NCBI GenBank assembly: GCA_946409145.1
Contig: CAMJVA010000007.1
Span: forward strand, 1 to 20,937
Direction of reading: 5' to 3'
DNA from: an uncultured Enterococcus sp.
GTDB taxonomy: Bacteria > Bacillota > Bacilli > Lactobacillales > Enterococcaceae
Length of the DNA stretch: 20,937 bases
Made by a program: the position numbers and the translations under genes. Of this stretch, positions 7,962 through 14,495 are shown in pieces. The notes beneath the pieces were generated by a model. The model searched no databases. It was not told where the DNA came from and was given only the letters and a program-made list of their open reading frames with translations. How positions within the stretch are numbered: position 1 is the stretch's first letter; each line of letters begins with the position of its first letter.

Positions 7962-8265
7962 CAGGTTTTGTATCTTGTGGAAAAAATAACTCACAATGAG
8001 GGAAAAAGTTATCCACAAGAGAAAATTAAATTGGGGATAAACAAAAAATAAATGAGTTTTCCAAAAGTTTTCCACAAAATAAACAAAGTTATTCACCTTG
8101 GTACTACAAGGATTTTCTGAAATATCCACATTTTATTTTTATCCTGTGGAAAAATAAAACACAGGTTGTAAATTTGTGGAAAACCTTGGGAAAAACAAGG
8201 AAAAAATGATGAAAAAAAGTTTTTCCTCCACATGGAATTGAATAAATCAAGAAAGTTGTGGATAA
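7955..8265. other. oriC: Origin of replication, dnaA-rpmH side, DnaA-box cluster
   Basis: The AT-rich spacer between the divergent dnaA and rpmH genes holds nine sites that match TTATCCACA exactly or with one mismatch. Exact sites are 8009-8017 (plus) and 8257-8265 (minus). One-mismatch sites are 7955-7963, 7976-7984, 8032-8040, 8068-8076, 8122-8130, 8145-8153 and 8175-8183, on both strands. Five of these read TTTTCCACA. Short open frames here are low-complexity and have no ribosome-binding site. In Bacillus the equivalent spacer is the second half of a two-part origin, with dnaA in between. Confidence 0.85.
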
Positions 8266-8294
8266 GTTTTTTTCTTGAAATAACAAAAAGATAA

Positions 8295-8324
8295 TTGACA
8301 AAAATAAGGTTAATTCGTTATACT
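8295..8324 (+). promoter_or_regulatory. Promoter for rpmH
   Basis: Perfect TTGACA (8295-8300), 18-base spacer, TATACT (8319-8324). The start point would be near 8331, about 36 nt before the rpmH ATG. Strong promoters are usual for this ribosomal protein gene. Confidence 0.82.
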
Positions 8325-8366
8325 ACTAAAGTATGTCGAGTACCGCATTTCAGGAGGTGGAACATT

Positions 8367-8501
8367 ATGAAAAGAACTTACCAACCAAATAAACGCAAAC
8401 ATTCAAAAGTACATGGCTTTAGAAAACGTATGAGCACAAAAAATGGCCGTCGTGTTTTAGCAGCCCGTCGCCGCAAAGGCCGTAAAGTTTTATCCGCTTA
8501 A
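8367..8501 (+). CDS. rpmH: Ribosomal protein bL34
   Basis: Small basic protein of the large ribosomal subunit, exactly 44 aa. It begins MKRTYQPNKRKHSKVHGF and ends RRRKGRKVLSA, the typical bL34 sequence, with about one third Lys or Arg. The ATG at 8367 is preceded by AGGAGGTGG. The frame stays open upstream to 8295, but that would add residues unrelated to bL34 and start inside the -35 element, so the short form is right. It is the first gene right of the origin, as in nearly all Firmicutes, and is followed at once by a terminator hairpin. Confidence 0.97.
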   Translation: MKRTYQPNKRKHSKVHGFRKRMSTKNGRRVLAARRRKGRKVLSA

Positions 8502-8530
8502 ACCGCTGAGCTGCTCAGTGGTTTTTTTTT
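8501..8530 (+). terminator. Terminator or attenuator between rpmH and rnpA
   Basis: AACCGCTGAG (8501-8510) pairs with CTCAGTGGTT (8514-8523) around a three-base loop, with one G-U pair, and runs into a T tract that extends to 8530. The stem begins on the last base of the rpmH stop codon. It would end most rpmH transcripts while letting some continue into rnpA. Confidence 0.82.
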
Positions 8531-8616
8531 ATACAAAAATGAGAATTTTTAAGGCAAAGACTACCTAATAATGGTAGAATGAAACCGTTAATCATGTAAA
8601 ATGAAAGTGGATTGTG

Positions 8617-8952
8617 ATGAAAAAAGAATATCGGGTAAAAAAAGAAAAAGAATTCCAACAAGTTTTTAAAAAAGGTAAGTCTTGTGCCAATCGAAAATTT
8701 GTCGTTTATCAAATGGAAAAACCTAATCAAGATCACTTTCGCGTGGGACTTTCAGTAGGTAAAAAATTAGGGAATGCCGTGGTGCGCAATCAAGTGAAAC
8801 GCTATATTCGTCAAGCCCTAACTGAAGACAAGGAAAATTTAAAACAAGACGTGGATATGATTATCATTGGTCGAAAAGGTGTTGAAGAGTTGAATTATCA
8901 CGAGGTAAAAGAAAATCTGCGCCACGTGTTAAAATTAGCTAATTTGTTGTAG
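8617..8952 (+). CDS. rnpA: Ribonuclease P protein component
   Basis: Basic protein subunit of RNase P, which with the RNase P RNA removes 5' leaders from precursor tRNAs. It is 111 aa from the chosen ATG. The family signature is present as KKLGNAVVRNQVKRYIRQAL (about 49-68), containing the RNR-type RNA-contact motif RNQVKR. The start is either ATG at 8617 or GTG directly before it at 8614. ATG gives better spacing from the weak AAAGTGG ribosome-binding site. It lies 86 nt past the rpmH terminator, with a possible TAGAAT -10 element at 8575-8580 but no clear -35, so it depends on read-through or a weak promoter. yidC follows after 14 nt. Confidence 0.95.
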   Translation: MKKEYRVKKEKEFQQVFKKGKSCANRKFVVYQMEKPNQDHFRVGLSVGKKLGNAVVRNQVKRYIRQALTEDKENLKQDVDMIIIGRKGVEELNYHEVKENLRHVLKLANLL

Positions 8953-8966
8953 AAAGGAAAGATTTT

Positions 8967-9791
8967 GTGAAAAAATTCAAACGTATTTTTCTAACTGGAG
9001 GCTTAGGAAGTCTTCTAGTTTTACTTTCCGCTTGTGGAACAGGAGATGTAACGGCAGAAAGTTCTGGTTTGTGGGATAAGATCGTCTACTTTTTCAGCCG
9101 AGCCATTCAATTTTTATCTCTTGGAGGTAATGTGGGTGTCGGAATTATTCTCTTTACGATTATTATTCGGGTAATTTTGCTTCCTCTAATGCACTATCAA
9201 ACTAAAAGCATGCGAAAGACCCAAGAACTGCAACCAAAAATTAAGGCTATTCGAGAAAAATATCCTTTTAAGGATCAAGAAAGCCAACGGTTAATGAATG
9301 AAGAAATTCAACATCTTTATAAAGATAACGATGTGAATATGTACGCTGGTTGCTTACCTATTTTTGCCCAAATGCCAGTAATGATTGCTTTATATCAATC
9401 TATTTCTCGGGTGCCAGAATTACGCCAAGGACACTTTTTATGGTTAGATTTAGCTCAACCAGATCCTTATTACATTTTGCCAATTCTAGCCGCTGTCTTC
9501 ACTTTCTTATCTAGTTATCTAGCAAGTATGAGCCAATTAGAAAAAAATGCTTCTATGACCGTTATGAACGTTGTAATGCCTTTAATGATCTTTTTCATGG
9601 GTATGAATTTTGCAAGTAGTTTGTCTTTATACTGGGTAGTATCTAATGCTTTCCAAGTGGTACAAACTTTATTAATTAACAATCCTTTTAAAATTCGTGC
9701 AGAAAGAGCTGAAGTGGCTCGAGTTGAAAAAGAAAGACAAAAAGCTTTAGAAAAAGCCATGAATCCTAAAAAGAAACGGAAAAAACGTTAG
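8967..9791 (+). CDS. yidC: Membrane protein insertase YidC (Oxa1 family)
   Basis: Inserts and folds membrane proteins, alone or with SecYEG. The protein is 274 aa, typical of the short Gram-positive form. The N terminus is a lipoprotein signal: MKKFKR, a hydrophobic stretch, then lipobox LSAC with Cys23 as the predicted lipidated residue. Five membrane segments follow, including VGIILFTIIIRVILLPL with the conserved positive groove Arg68. The C-terminal tail is strongly basic (NPKKKRKKR), as in ribosome-contacting homologues. The start is GTG at 8967 with AGAAAGGAAA upstream. Its place between rnpA and jag is the standard one. Lactobacillales commonly carry a second yidC elsewhere, which cannot be checked here. 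Confidence 0.95.
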   Translation: MKKFKRIFLTGGLGSLLVLLSACGTGDVTAESSGLWDKIVYFFSRAIQFLSLGGNVGVGIILFTIIIRVILLPLMHYQTKSMRKTQELQPKIKAIREKYPFKDQESQRLMNEEIQHLYKDNDVNMYAGCLPIFAQMPVMIALYQSISRVPELRQGHFLWLDLAQPDPYYILPILAAVFTFLSSYLASMSQLEKNASMTVMNVVMPLMIFFMGMNFASSLSLYWVVSNAFQVVQTLLINNPFKIRAERAEVARVEKERQKALEKAMNPKKKRKKR

Positions 9792-9806
9792 AGGGGAGTT
9801 TTTTAA

Positions 9807-10628
9807 ATGCCAAAATTTACAGGAAATACCATTGAAGAAGCCATTGAAAAGGGTTTAAGTGAACTTTCTTTAACCAAAGATGAAGCCAAAATTACCATAG
9901 TTAATGAAGGTAAAAAAGGATTTTTCGGAATGGGAAAAAAAGAAGCTATTGTTGAAGTGGATAAAAATCCTGCTATTCATTTACAAGACACAACCCCAAA
10001 AATTACTCCAGAAGTTACTTCTGATTTAGAAGAAGTCGCAGTAGACGCTATTGAAGAAGTAGAGGATACTGCTGAAACAGTGGAAGTTATGGAAGAAGAA
10101 ATTTCTAATGAAGAAGTTGAGACAACTTCAAACGTCCCTGTTTCAAGTGAAGAAGCATTAGATGATGAAGAAGCTTTAAAAGAACTTGGTTTATACTTAA
10201 CTAAAATTACGCAAGAATTAAATGCCCCAGCATTATTAAGAGTCGAAAGACAAAAAGAAGTGATTATTTTCCATTTAGATAGCCAAAAACAAGGCTTACT
10301 CATTGGAAAACATGGTAAAGTGTTAAATGCTTTGCAGTATCTAGCTCAAGTATTTATTCATCGGAAGGCTAAAAATAAAATTTCTGTCGTGGTGAATGTG
10401 GGAGACTACCGCCAACGTCGCCAAGAAATTTTAGAACGTTTGGCCAAACGAACAGCCGAAAAAGTCCAAACCACACGTCATCCAGTCTTTTTAGAACCTA
10501 TGCCTGCTTTTGAAAGAAAACAAATTCATTCCGTTTTAAGTAAAAATCCTTATGTTACTACTCATTCTGAAGGGGATGAACCTTATCGCTATTTAGTAGT
10601 AGAACCAAGCGATAAACCAATTTTATAA
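9807..10628 (+). CDS. jag: RNA-binding protein Jag/KhpB (Jag-N, KH and R3H domains)
   Basis: RNA-binding protein encoded next to yidC; in streptococci the homologue KhpB works with KhpA and affects cell elongation and division. It is 273 aa. The Jag-N domain covers about 1-52 and contains KKGFFGMG (37-43). A long acidic linker (about 70-125, mostly Glu, Asp, Val and Ser) follows. The KH domain (about 130-208) contains the GxxG loop in IGKHGK (166-171). The R3H domain (about 210-270) contains Arg237 and His241 in ERKQIH. The start ATG has GAGGGGAG upstream and lies 15 nt after yidC. The acidic linker is probably disordered; its length varies widely in this family. Confidence 0.95.
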   Translation: MPKFTGNTIEEAIEKGLSELSLTKDEAKITIVNEGKKGFFGMGKKEAIVEVDKNPAIHLQDTTPKITPEVTSDLEEVAVDAIEEVEDTAETVEVMEEEISNEEVETTSNVPVSSEEALDDEEALKELGLYLTKITQELNAPALLRVERQKEVIIFHLDSQKQGLLIGKHGKVLNALQYLAQVFIHRKAKNKISVVVNVGDYRQRRQEILERLAKRTAEKVQTTRHPVFLEPMPAFERKQIHSVLSKNPYVTTHSEGDEPYRYLVVEPSDKPIL

Positions 10629-10635
10629 TTTAAAA

Positions 10636-10687
10636 AAAGTTCCTAAAGGCCAATTGCAACTAATAACAATTGACATTTAGGAACTTT
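10636..10687. repeat. Long interrupted inverted repeat after jag
   Basis: AAAGTTCCTAAA (10636-10647) pairs with TTTAGGAACTTT (10676-10687), and inside it CAATTG (10651-10656) pairs with CAATTG (10667-10672). On the plus strand only three T residues follow, so it is a poor terminator for jag. On the minus strand a run of seven T follows. Its right arm covers the -35 and spacer of the promoter at 10670-10698, so it may instead be an operator. Confidence 0.6.
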
Positions 10688-10698
10688 CATCATATATT
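10670..10698 (+). promoter_or_regulatory. Consensus promoter in the jag-mnmE spacer
   Basis: Perfect TTGACA (10670-10675), 17-base spacer, TATATT (10693-10698, five of six consensus). The start point would be near 10705. No open reading frame with a ribosome-binding site follows before the terminator at 10760-10793, so its product appears to be a short structured RNA. Confidence 0.72.
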
Positions 10699-10704
10699 TA
10701 GGGA

Positions 10705-10793
10705 GAAATCATTCTTATCTGAGTACATATCAGATGAGAGGTCAAATTTTTGACCACACCTCACTAGTGACCCATACACTAGTGAGCTTTTTT
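10705..10793 (+). ncRNA. Candidate small RNA or orphan leader of about 90 nt
   Basis: The predicted transcript from the promoter at 10670-10698 would contain three hairpins in a row. The first is CTTATCTGA (10714-10722) with TCAGATGAG (10730-10738), nine pairs including one G-U. The second is GGTCAAA (10740-10746) with TTTGACC (10749-10755). The third is the terminator at 10760-10793. Bases TGAG of the first hairpin can instead pair with CTCA of the terminator stem, so a weak switch between forms is possible. It does not match the riboswitch or leader families I could recall, including preQ1, SAM/SMK, fluoride, THF and T-box. The prediction rests on promoter plus terminator alone; it may instead be a leader that sometimes reads into mnmE. 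Confidence 0.5.
10760..10793 (+). terminator. Strong intrinsic terminator in the jag-mnmE spacer
   Basis: Perfect 10-bp stem CTCACTAGTG (10760-10769) and CACTAGTGAG (10777-10786), seven-base loop, then C and six T residues. It would end both read-through from jag and the short RNA started near 10705. Confidence 0.88.
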
Positions 10794-10839
10794 ATTAGAA
10801 ATTATTTAAAGAAAAAATTGACGACTTTTTTTCTCTCAC

Positions 10840-10868
10840 TTGCATGGGTAAAAAAATCGTGGTACTAT
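10840..10868 (+). promoter_or_regulatory. Possible mnmE promoter with extended -10
   Basis: TTGCAT (10840-10845), 17-base spacer, TACTAT (10863-10868) preceded by TGG. Each hexamer is only a partial match (three and four of six). An AT-rich inverted repeat (10821-10832 with 10849-10860) overlaps its -35. It is the best candidate between the upstream terminator and mnmE; the start point would be near 10875, giving a leader of about 100 nt. Confidence 0.38.
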
Positions 10869-10893
10869 TTAGCAGAAAATATGAGTAGCAGTC

Positions 10894-10960
10894 AAAGTGC
10901 GCTCTTTTCAGTCCCTAGAGATTTTCTAGGGATTGGAAAGACTACGCACTTTTTTTCTTT
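10894..10960 (+). terminator. 25-bp terminator-like hairpin just before mnmE
   Basis: The outer stem AAAGTGCG (10894-10901) pairs with CGCACTTT (10945-10952). The inner stem pairs 10903-10919 with 10925-10941 over 17 base pairs (two G-U) around a five-base loop. The arms are joined by a small internal loop. A T-rich tract (10950-10960, one C) follows directly. The mnmE ribosome-binding site AAGGAGAG starts only four bases later, so no promoter fits between hairpin and gene. Either it attenuates mnmE or transcripts read through it. Confidence 0.75.
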
Positions 10961-10978
10961 TATAAGGAGAGAATATAA

Positions 10979-12367
10979 ATGGATTTAATTTTTGAGACAA
11001 TTGCTGCAATTTCCACGCCACCAGGGGAAGGGGCGATTAGTATTGTTCGTCTCAGTGGGGATAAAGCTTTAGACATTATGGATAAAATTTATCACAGTGG
11101 TACAAAAAAATTAAGCGAAGTAAAAAGTCATACTATTCACTATGGTCATTTAATTGATCCGGCCACTAAAAAAGTGGTGGATGAAGTGTTGGTGACTGTC
11201 ATGCGCGGACCAAAAACTTTTACTAAAGAAGACATTGTAGAAATTAATTGTCATGGTGGTATGGTAGTGACCAATAATATTTTACAATTAGTATTGCGCC
11301 AAGGGGCAGTTTTAGCAGAACCAGGTGAGTTTACGAAACGCGCTTTTTTAAATGGAAGAATCGATTTATCCCAGTCAGAAGCAGTGATGGACTTGATTCG
11401 CGCCAAAACAGATAAGGCGGCTGATCTTGCTTTAGCCCAATTAGAAGGTCGGTTAACGAAACTTATTAAAGATCTTCGCCAAGAAATTTTAGATACTCTC
11501 GCTCAAGTGGAAGTAAACATTGATTATCCCGAATATGACGATGTAGAAGAAATGACCAGTCGTTTAATGAAAGAAAGAGCTGAAGAAATTCAACTTAAAA
11601 TTAAAAGACTCTTACAAAATGCAAAAGAAGGAAAAATTTTACGAGACGGGTTAAAAACAGCCATTATTGGTCGTCCTAATGTAGGTAAATCTTCTCTATT
11701 AAATTATTTATTGCAAGAAGATAAAGCCATTGTCACAGAAATTGCCGGAACCACTAGAGATGTGATTGAAGAATACGTGAATTTAAATGGTGTTCCTTTA
11801 AAACTCATTGATACAGCTGGAATTAGAGAAACTCATGATGTGGTAGAAGCTATTGGGGTAAAACGCAGCAAAGAAGCTTTAGACAAAGCTGATTTAGTGT
11901 TGCTTGTTTTAAATCAAAATGAAGCTTTAAGCGCAGAAGATATTGAATTATTAAAAGCTACAAAAGATAAAAAGCGTTTGGTGTTATTGAATAAAATGGA
12001 TTTAACCTCAGTCTTAAAAGAAGCTGATTTATTGAATTACACTGAGGAAAGTGAAATTTTACCTCTTTCAGCCGTAACAGGTGTCGGTTTTGATAAATTA
12101 GGAGAAGTCATTGAATCCTTATTTTTTGCTGGAGAACTTAATCAAGAAGATGCTACCTATATTTCTAATGTGCGCCATATTGCTTTATTAGAAAAAGCCC
12201 AAGCTTCTTTAGTAGCCGTTGAAAACGGAATTGATGCTGGGATGCCAGTGGATCTAGTGCAAATTGATTTAACTGCTGCATGGGATTATTTAGGTGAAAT
12301 TGTGGGAGACAGTGCTCCAGATGAATTAATTACGCAACTTTTCAGTCAATTTTGTTTAGGAAAATAA
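10979..12367 (+). CDS. mnmE: tRNA modification GTPase MnmE
   Basis: With MnmG it adds the aminomethyl or carboxymethylaminomethyl group to C5 of wobble uridine 34 in certain tRNAs. The protein is 462 aa, normal length. The N-terminal formyl-THF-binding domain covers about 1-120. The GTPase domain is inserted in a helical domain and has G1 GRPNVGKSS (231-239), the switch region TTRDV, G3 DTAG and G4 NKMD. The C terminus ends FCLGK, carrying the family's conserved cysteine. ATG at 10979 has AAGGAGAG upstream. mnmG follows 52 nt downstream without a terminator, so the two partners are probably co-transcribed. Expression may be limited by the hairpin directly upstream. Confidence 0.97.
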   Translation: MDLIFETIAAISTPPGEGAISIVRLSGDKALDIMDKIYHSGTKKLSEVKSHTIHYGHLIDPATKKVVDEVLVTVMRGPKTFTKEDIVEINCHGGMVVTNNILQLVLRQGAVLAEPGEFTKRAFLNGRIDLSQSEAVMDLIRAKTDKAADLALAQLEGRLTKLIKDLRQEILDTLAQVEVNIDYPEYDDVEEMTSRLMKERAEEIQLKIKRLLQNAKEGKILRDGLKTAIIGRPNVGKSSLLNYLLQEDKAIVTEIAGTTRDVIEEYVNLNGVPLKLIDTAGIRETHDVVEAIGVKRSKEALDKADLVLLVLNQNEALSAEDIELLKATKDKKRLVLLNKMDLTSVLKEADLLNYTEESEILPLSAVTGVGFDKLGEVIESLFFAGELNQEDATYISNVRHIALLEKAQASLVAVENGIDAGMPVDLVQIDLTAAWDYLGEIVGDSAPDELITQLFSQFCLGK

Positions 12368-12419
12368 TAGAAAAAGATTACAACTGTTAGAAAGTTTTAA
12401 ATAGAAAGTAGGAAATTAA

Positions 12420-14324
12420 GTGGAAACATATCTTTCAGAAAGCTATGATGTCATTGTTGTTGGTGCCGGTCATGCCGGTTCTGAGGCGGCTTTAGCCAGT
12501 GCCAGAATGAATTGTAAAACCTTACTCATTACAATTAATTTAGACATGGTGGCTTTTATGCCATGTAATCCTTCTGTGGGAGGACCTGCAAAAGGTGTGG
12601 TTGTGAGAGAAATTGATGCTCTCGGTGGTCAAATGGGTAAAAATATTGATAAAACTTATATTCAAATGCGCATGCTAAACACAGGAAAAGGTCCTGCAGT
12701 TCGCGCTTTACGAGCTCAAGCAGATAAAAGAGCCTATGCTCATGAAATGAAACGAACCATTGAACAACAAGAAAATCTCACCCTTCGTCAAGGGGTCGTT
12801 GATGATTTAGTCGTGGAAAATGGTAAAGTGTGTGGTGTCATTACGCATACAGGAGCCATTCACCACGCTAAAGCAGTAGTAATTACAGCTGGGACTGCGT
12901 TAAGAGGAGAAATTATTATTGGAGAATTAAAATATTCTTCTGGTCCTAATAACTCTCAAGCGGCCGTCAATCTTTCTGGAAATTTGAAAAAATATGGTTT
13001 AGATTTAGACCGTTTTAAAACAGGAACACCTCCAAGAGTCTTAAGTTCTTCTATTGATTATGATAAAACAGAAATTCAACCAGGGGATAAAGAACCTAAT
13101 CATTTTAGTTTTCAAACTCCTGATGAAAATTATTTAAAAGATCAAATTCCTTGCTGGTTAACGTATACTAATCCTTCTACTCATGAAATTATTCGAGAAA
13201 ATCTGCACCGGGCACCAATGTTTACAGGAATTGTGGAAGGAGTAGGGGCGAGATATTGTCCTTCTATTGAAGATAAAATTGTTCGTTTTGCTGATAAAGA
13301 TCGTCATCAATTATTTTTAGAACCAGAAGGAAGAGACACAGAAGAAGTGTACGTTCAAGGATTTTCAACTTCCATGCCAGAAGAAGTGCAACAAAAAATG
13401 CTTCATTCTGTGGCTGGACTAGAAAAGGCTGAAATGATGCGAACAGGATATGCCATTGAATATGATGTAGTAAAACCGCATCAACTAAAACCTTCTTTAG
13501 AAACAAAAGTCATTGAAAATTTATTTACTGCTGGACAAACTAATGGTACTTCTGGGTACGAAGAAGCGGCTGGACAAGGTTTAATGGCCGGAATTAATGC
13601 AGCCTTAAAAGTAAAAGGAAAAGAACCTTTTGTAATGAAACGTTCTGAAGGTTACATTGGTGTTATGATTGATGACCTTGTTACTAAAGGAACCAATGAA
13701 CCTTATCGCTTGTTAACTAGTCGGGCAGAATATCGTTTAATTTTACGTCATGATAATGCCGACTTCCGTTTAACAGAATATGGTCATGAAATTGGTCTGG
13801 TTACTGATGAAGCTTACGAAGAATTTTTAGAAAAAAAGGTCGCTATTGAAAAAGAAATAACGCGACTAAAAGAATTCCGCGTTAAACCAAGTGAAAAAGT
13901 ACAAGCTTTCTTAAAAGAAAAAGGCTCCGCCCAATTAAAAGACGGAATTTTAGCCAGTGAATTAATTAAACGTCCTGAATTAACTTATGAAGATGTAATA
14001 AGTTTAATGCCAGAACTGGAAGAAAAATTAGATCATCGGGTGAAAGAACAAGTTTCCATTCAATTGAAATACGAAGGCTATATTAAAAAAGCCATGGAAA
14101 AAGTGGAAAAATTAAAACGATTGGAAGCAAAAAAAATTCCTGCTAATTTAGATTATGAAGCTATTAACGGATTAGCCACAGAAGCCAAACAAAAATTAAC
14201 AAAAATTCATCCAGAAACTATTGCTCAAGCCACCCGAATTTCTGGTGTGAACCCTGCTGATATTTCCATTTTAATGGTCTATTTAGAACAAGGAAAATTC
14301 GTTAAAACGGGAGAAACAGCATAA
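12420..14324 (+). CDS. mnmG: tRNA uridine-5-carboxymethylaminomethyl modification enzyme MnmG (GidA)
   Basis: FAD-dependent partner of MnmE in wobble-uridine modification. It has 634 aa, normal for the long MnmG form. The dinucleotide-binding motif GAGHAGSEAA (15-24) binds FAD. Conserved blocks NPSVGGPAKG, RMLNTGKGPAVRALRAQAD, RFKTGTPPR and the FTAGQTNGTSGYEEAAGQG region are all present, and the helical C-terminal domain that contacts MnmE and tRNA is complete. The start is GTG at 12420, seven bases after AGTAGG; no ATG is available nearby in frame. It ends the mnmE-mnmG unit at a strong terminator. Confidence 0.97.
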   Translation: METYLSESYDVIVVGAGHAGSEAALASARMNCKTLLITINLDMVAFMPCNPSVGGPAKGVVVREIDALGGQMGKNIDKTYIQMRMLNTGKGPAVRALRAQADKRAYAHEMKRTIEQQENLTLRQGVVDDLVVENGKVCGVITHTGAIHHAKAVVITAGTALRGEIIIGELKYSSGPNNSQAAVNLSGNLKKYGLDLDRFKTGTPPRVLSSSIDYDKTEIQPGDKEPNHFSFQTPDENYLKDQIPCWLTYTNPSTHEIIRENLHRAPMFTGIVEGVGARYCPSIEDKIVRFADKDRHQLFLEPEGRDTEEVYVQGFSTSMPEEVQQKMLHSVAGLEKAEMMRTGYAIEYDVVKPHQLKPSLETKVIENLFTAGQTNGTSGYEEAAGQGLMAGINAALKVKGKEPFVMKRSEGYIGVMIDDLVTKGTNEPYRLLTSRAEYRLILRHDNADFRLTEYGHEIGLVTDEAYEEFLEKKVAIEKEITRLKEFRVKPSEKVQAFLKEKGSAQLKDGILASELIKRPELTYEDVISLMPELEEKLDHRVKEQVSIQLKYEGYIKKAMEKVEKLKRLEAKKIPANLDYEAINGLATEAKQKLTKIHPETIAQATRISGVNPADISILMVYLEQGKFVKTGETA

Positions 14325-14339
14325 AATGTTTTTAAAAAG

Positions 14340-14372
14340 TTAGAGGAGAAAAAATTCTCCTCTAATTTTTTT
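14340..14372 (+). terminator. Intrinsic terminator after mnmG
   Basis: Perfect 11-bp stem TTAGAGGAGAA (14340-14350) and TTCTCCTCTAA (14355-14365), four-base loop, then seven T residues. It begins 16 nt after the mnmG stop and touches the parS site downstream. Confidence 0.92.
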
Positions 14373-14388
14373 AGTTTCACGTGGAACA
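14373..14388. other. parS: parS centromere site
   Basis: AGTTTCACGTGGAACA matches the Firmicute ParB-binding consensus TGTTTCACGTGAAACA at 14 of 16 positions, including the central TTTCACGTG. It lies between the mnmG terminator and rsmG, about 1.6 kb before parB. ParB would load here, spread, and recruit SMC near the origin. Confidence 0.8.
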
Positions 14389-14431
14389 TTTTATAAAAAA
14401 GGTGAGAATTTTTAAAATTTATTCAGAACCA

Positions 14432-14460
14432 TTGCATCCCGTAAAAAATTGCGTTAAAGT
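14432..14460 (+). promoter_or_regulatory. Possible promoter for rsmG-parA-parB
   Basis: TTGCAT (14432-14437), 17-base spacer, TAAAGT (14455-14460). Both hexamers are partial matches, but the gene run needs a promoter after the mnmG terminator and this is the best candidate I can see. The start point would be near 14467, placing the GTGAAACA/TGTTTCAC hairpin at the head of the transcript. Confidence 0.35.
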
Positions 14461-14474
14461 AGGAAAAGTAGGTT

Positions 14475-14495
14475 GTGAAACATTTTTTGTTTCAC
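14475..14495. repeat. Inverted pair of parS half-sites
   Basis: GTGAAACA (14475-14482) and TGTTTCAC (14488-14495) form a perfect 8-bp inverted repeat around five T residues. Each arm is exactly half of the parS palindrome, but in reversed order compared with a normal site. It sits just upstream of rsmG. It could be a ParB operator, a decayed parS or an RNA hairpin. Confidence 0.5.

Noticed and set aside
7955..8265. Repeated TGTGGAAAA/TTATCCACA as a CRISPR-like array
   Set aside because: The units are 9 bp, occur on both strands and have irregular spacing; they are DnaA boxes.
7914..8301. Two short minus-strand open frames in the dnaA-rpmH spacer
   Set aside because: They are rich in Phe, His and Leu because of repeated TTTTCCACA-type sequence, overlap each other, lack a ribosome-binding site and lie on the DnaA-box cluster.
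9977..10303. 108-codon minus-strand frame opposite jag
   Set aside because: Its Ser-rich composition is the mirror of the acidic GAA-rich linker in Jag; there is no sign of independent coding.
10735..10770. Possible preQ1-I riboswitch, suggested by GAGAGGTC and ACACCTC
   Set aside because: The A-rich tail and pseudoknot pairing of preQ1-I are missing, and the downstream genes are not queuosine genes; the likeness is limited to a few bases.
10734..10988. 84-codon plus-strand open frame in the jag-mnmE spacer
   Set aside because: It runs through two terminators and the mnmE start, has no ribosome-binding site, and its composition is that of hairpin DNA rather than a protein.
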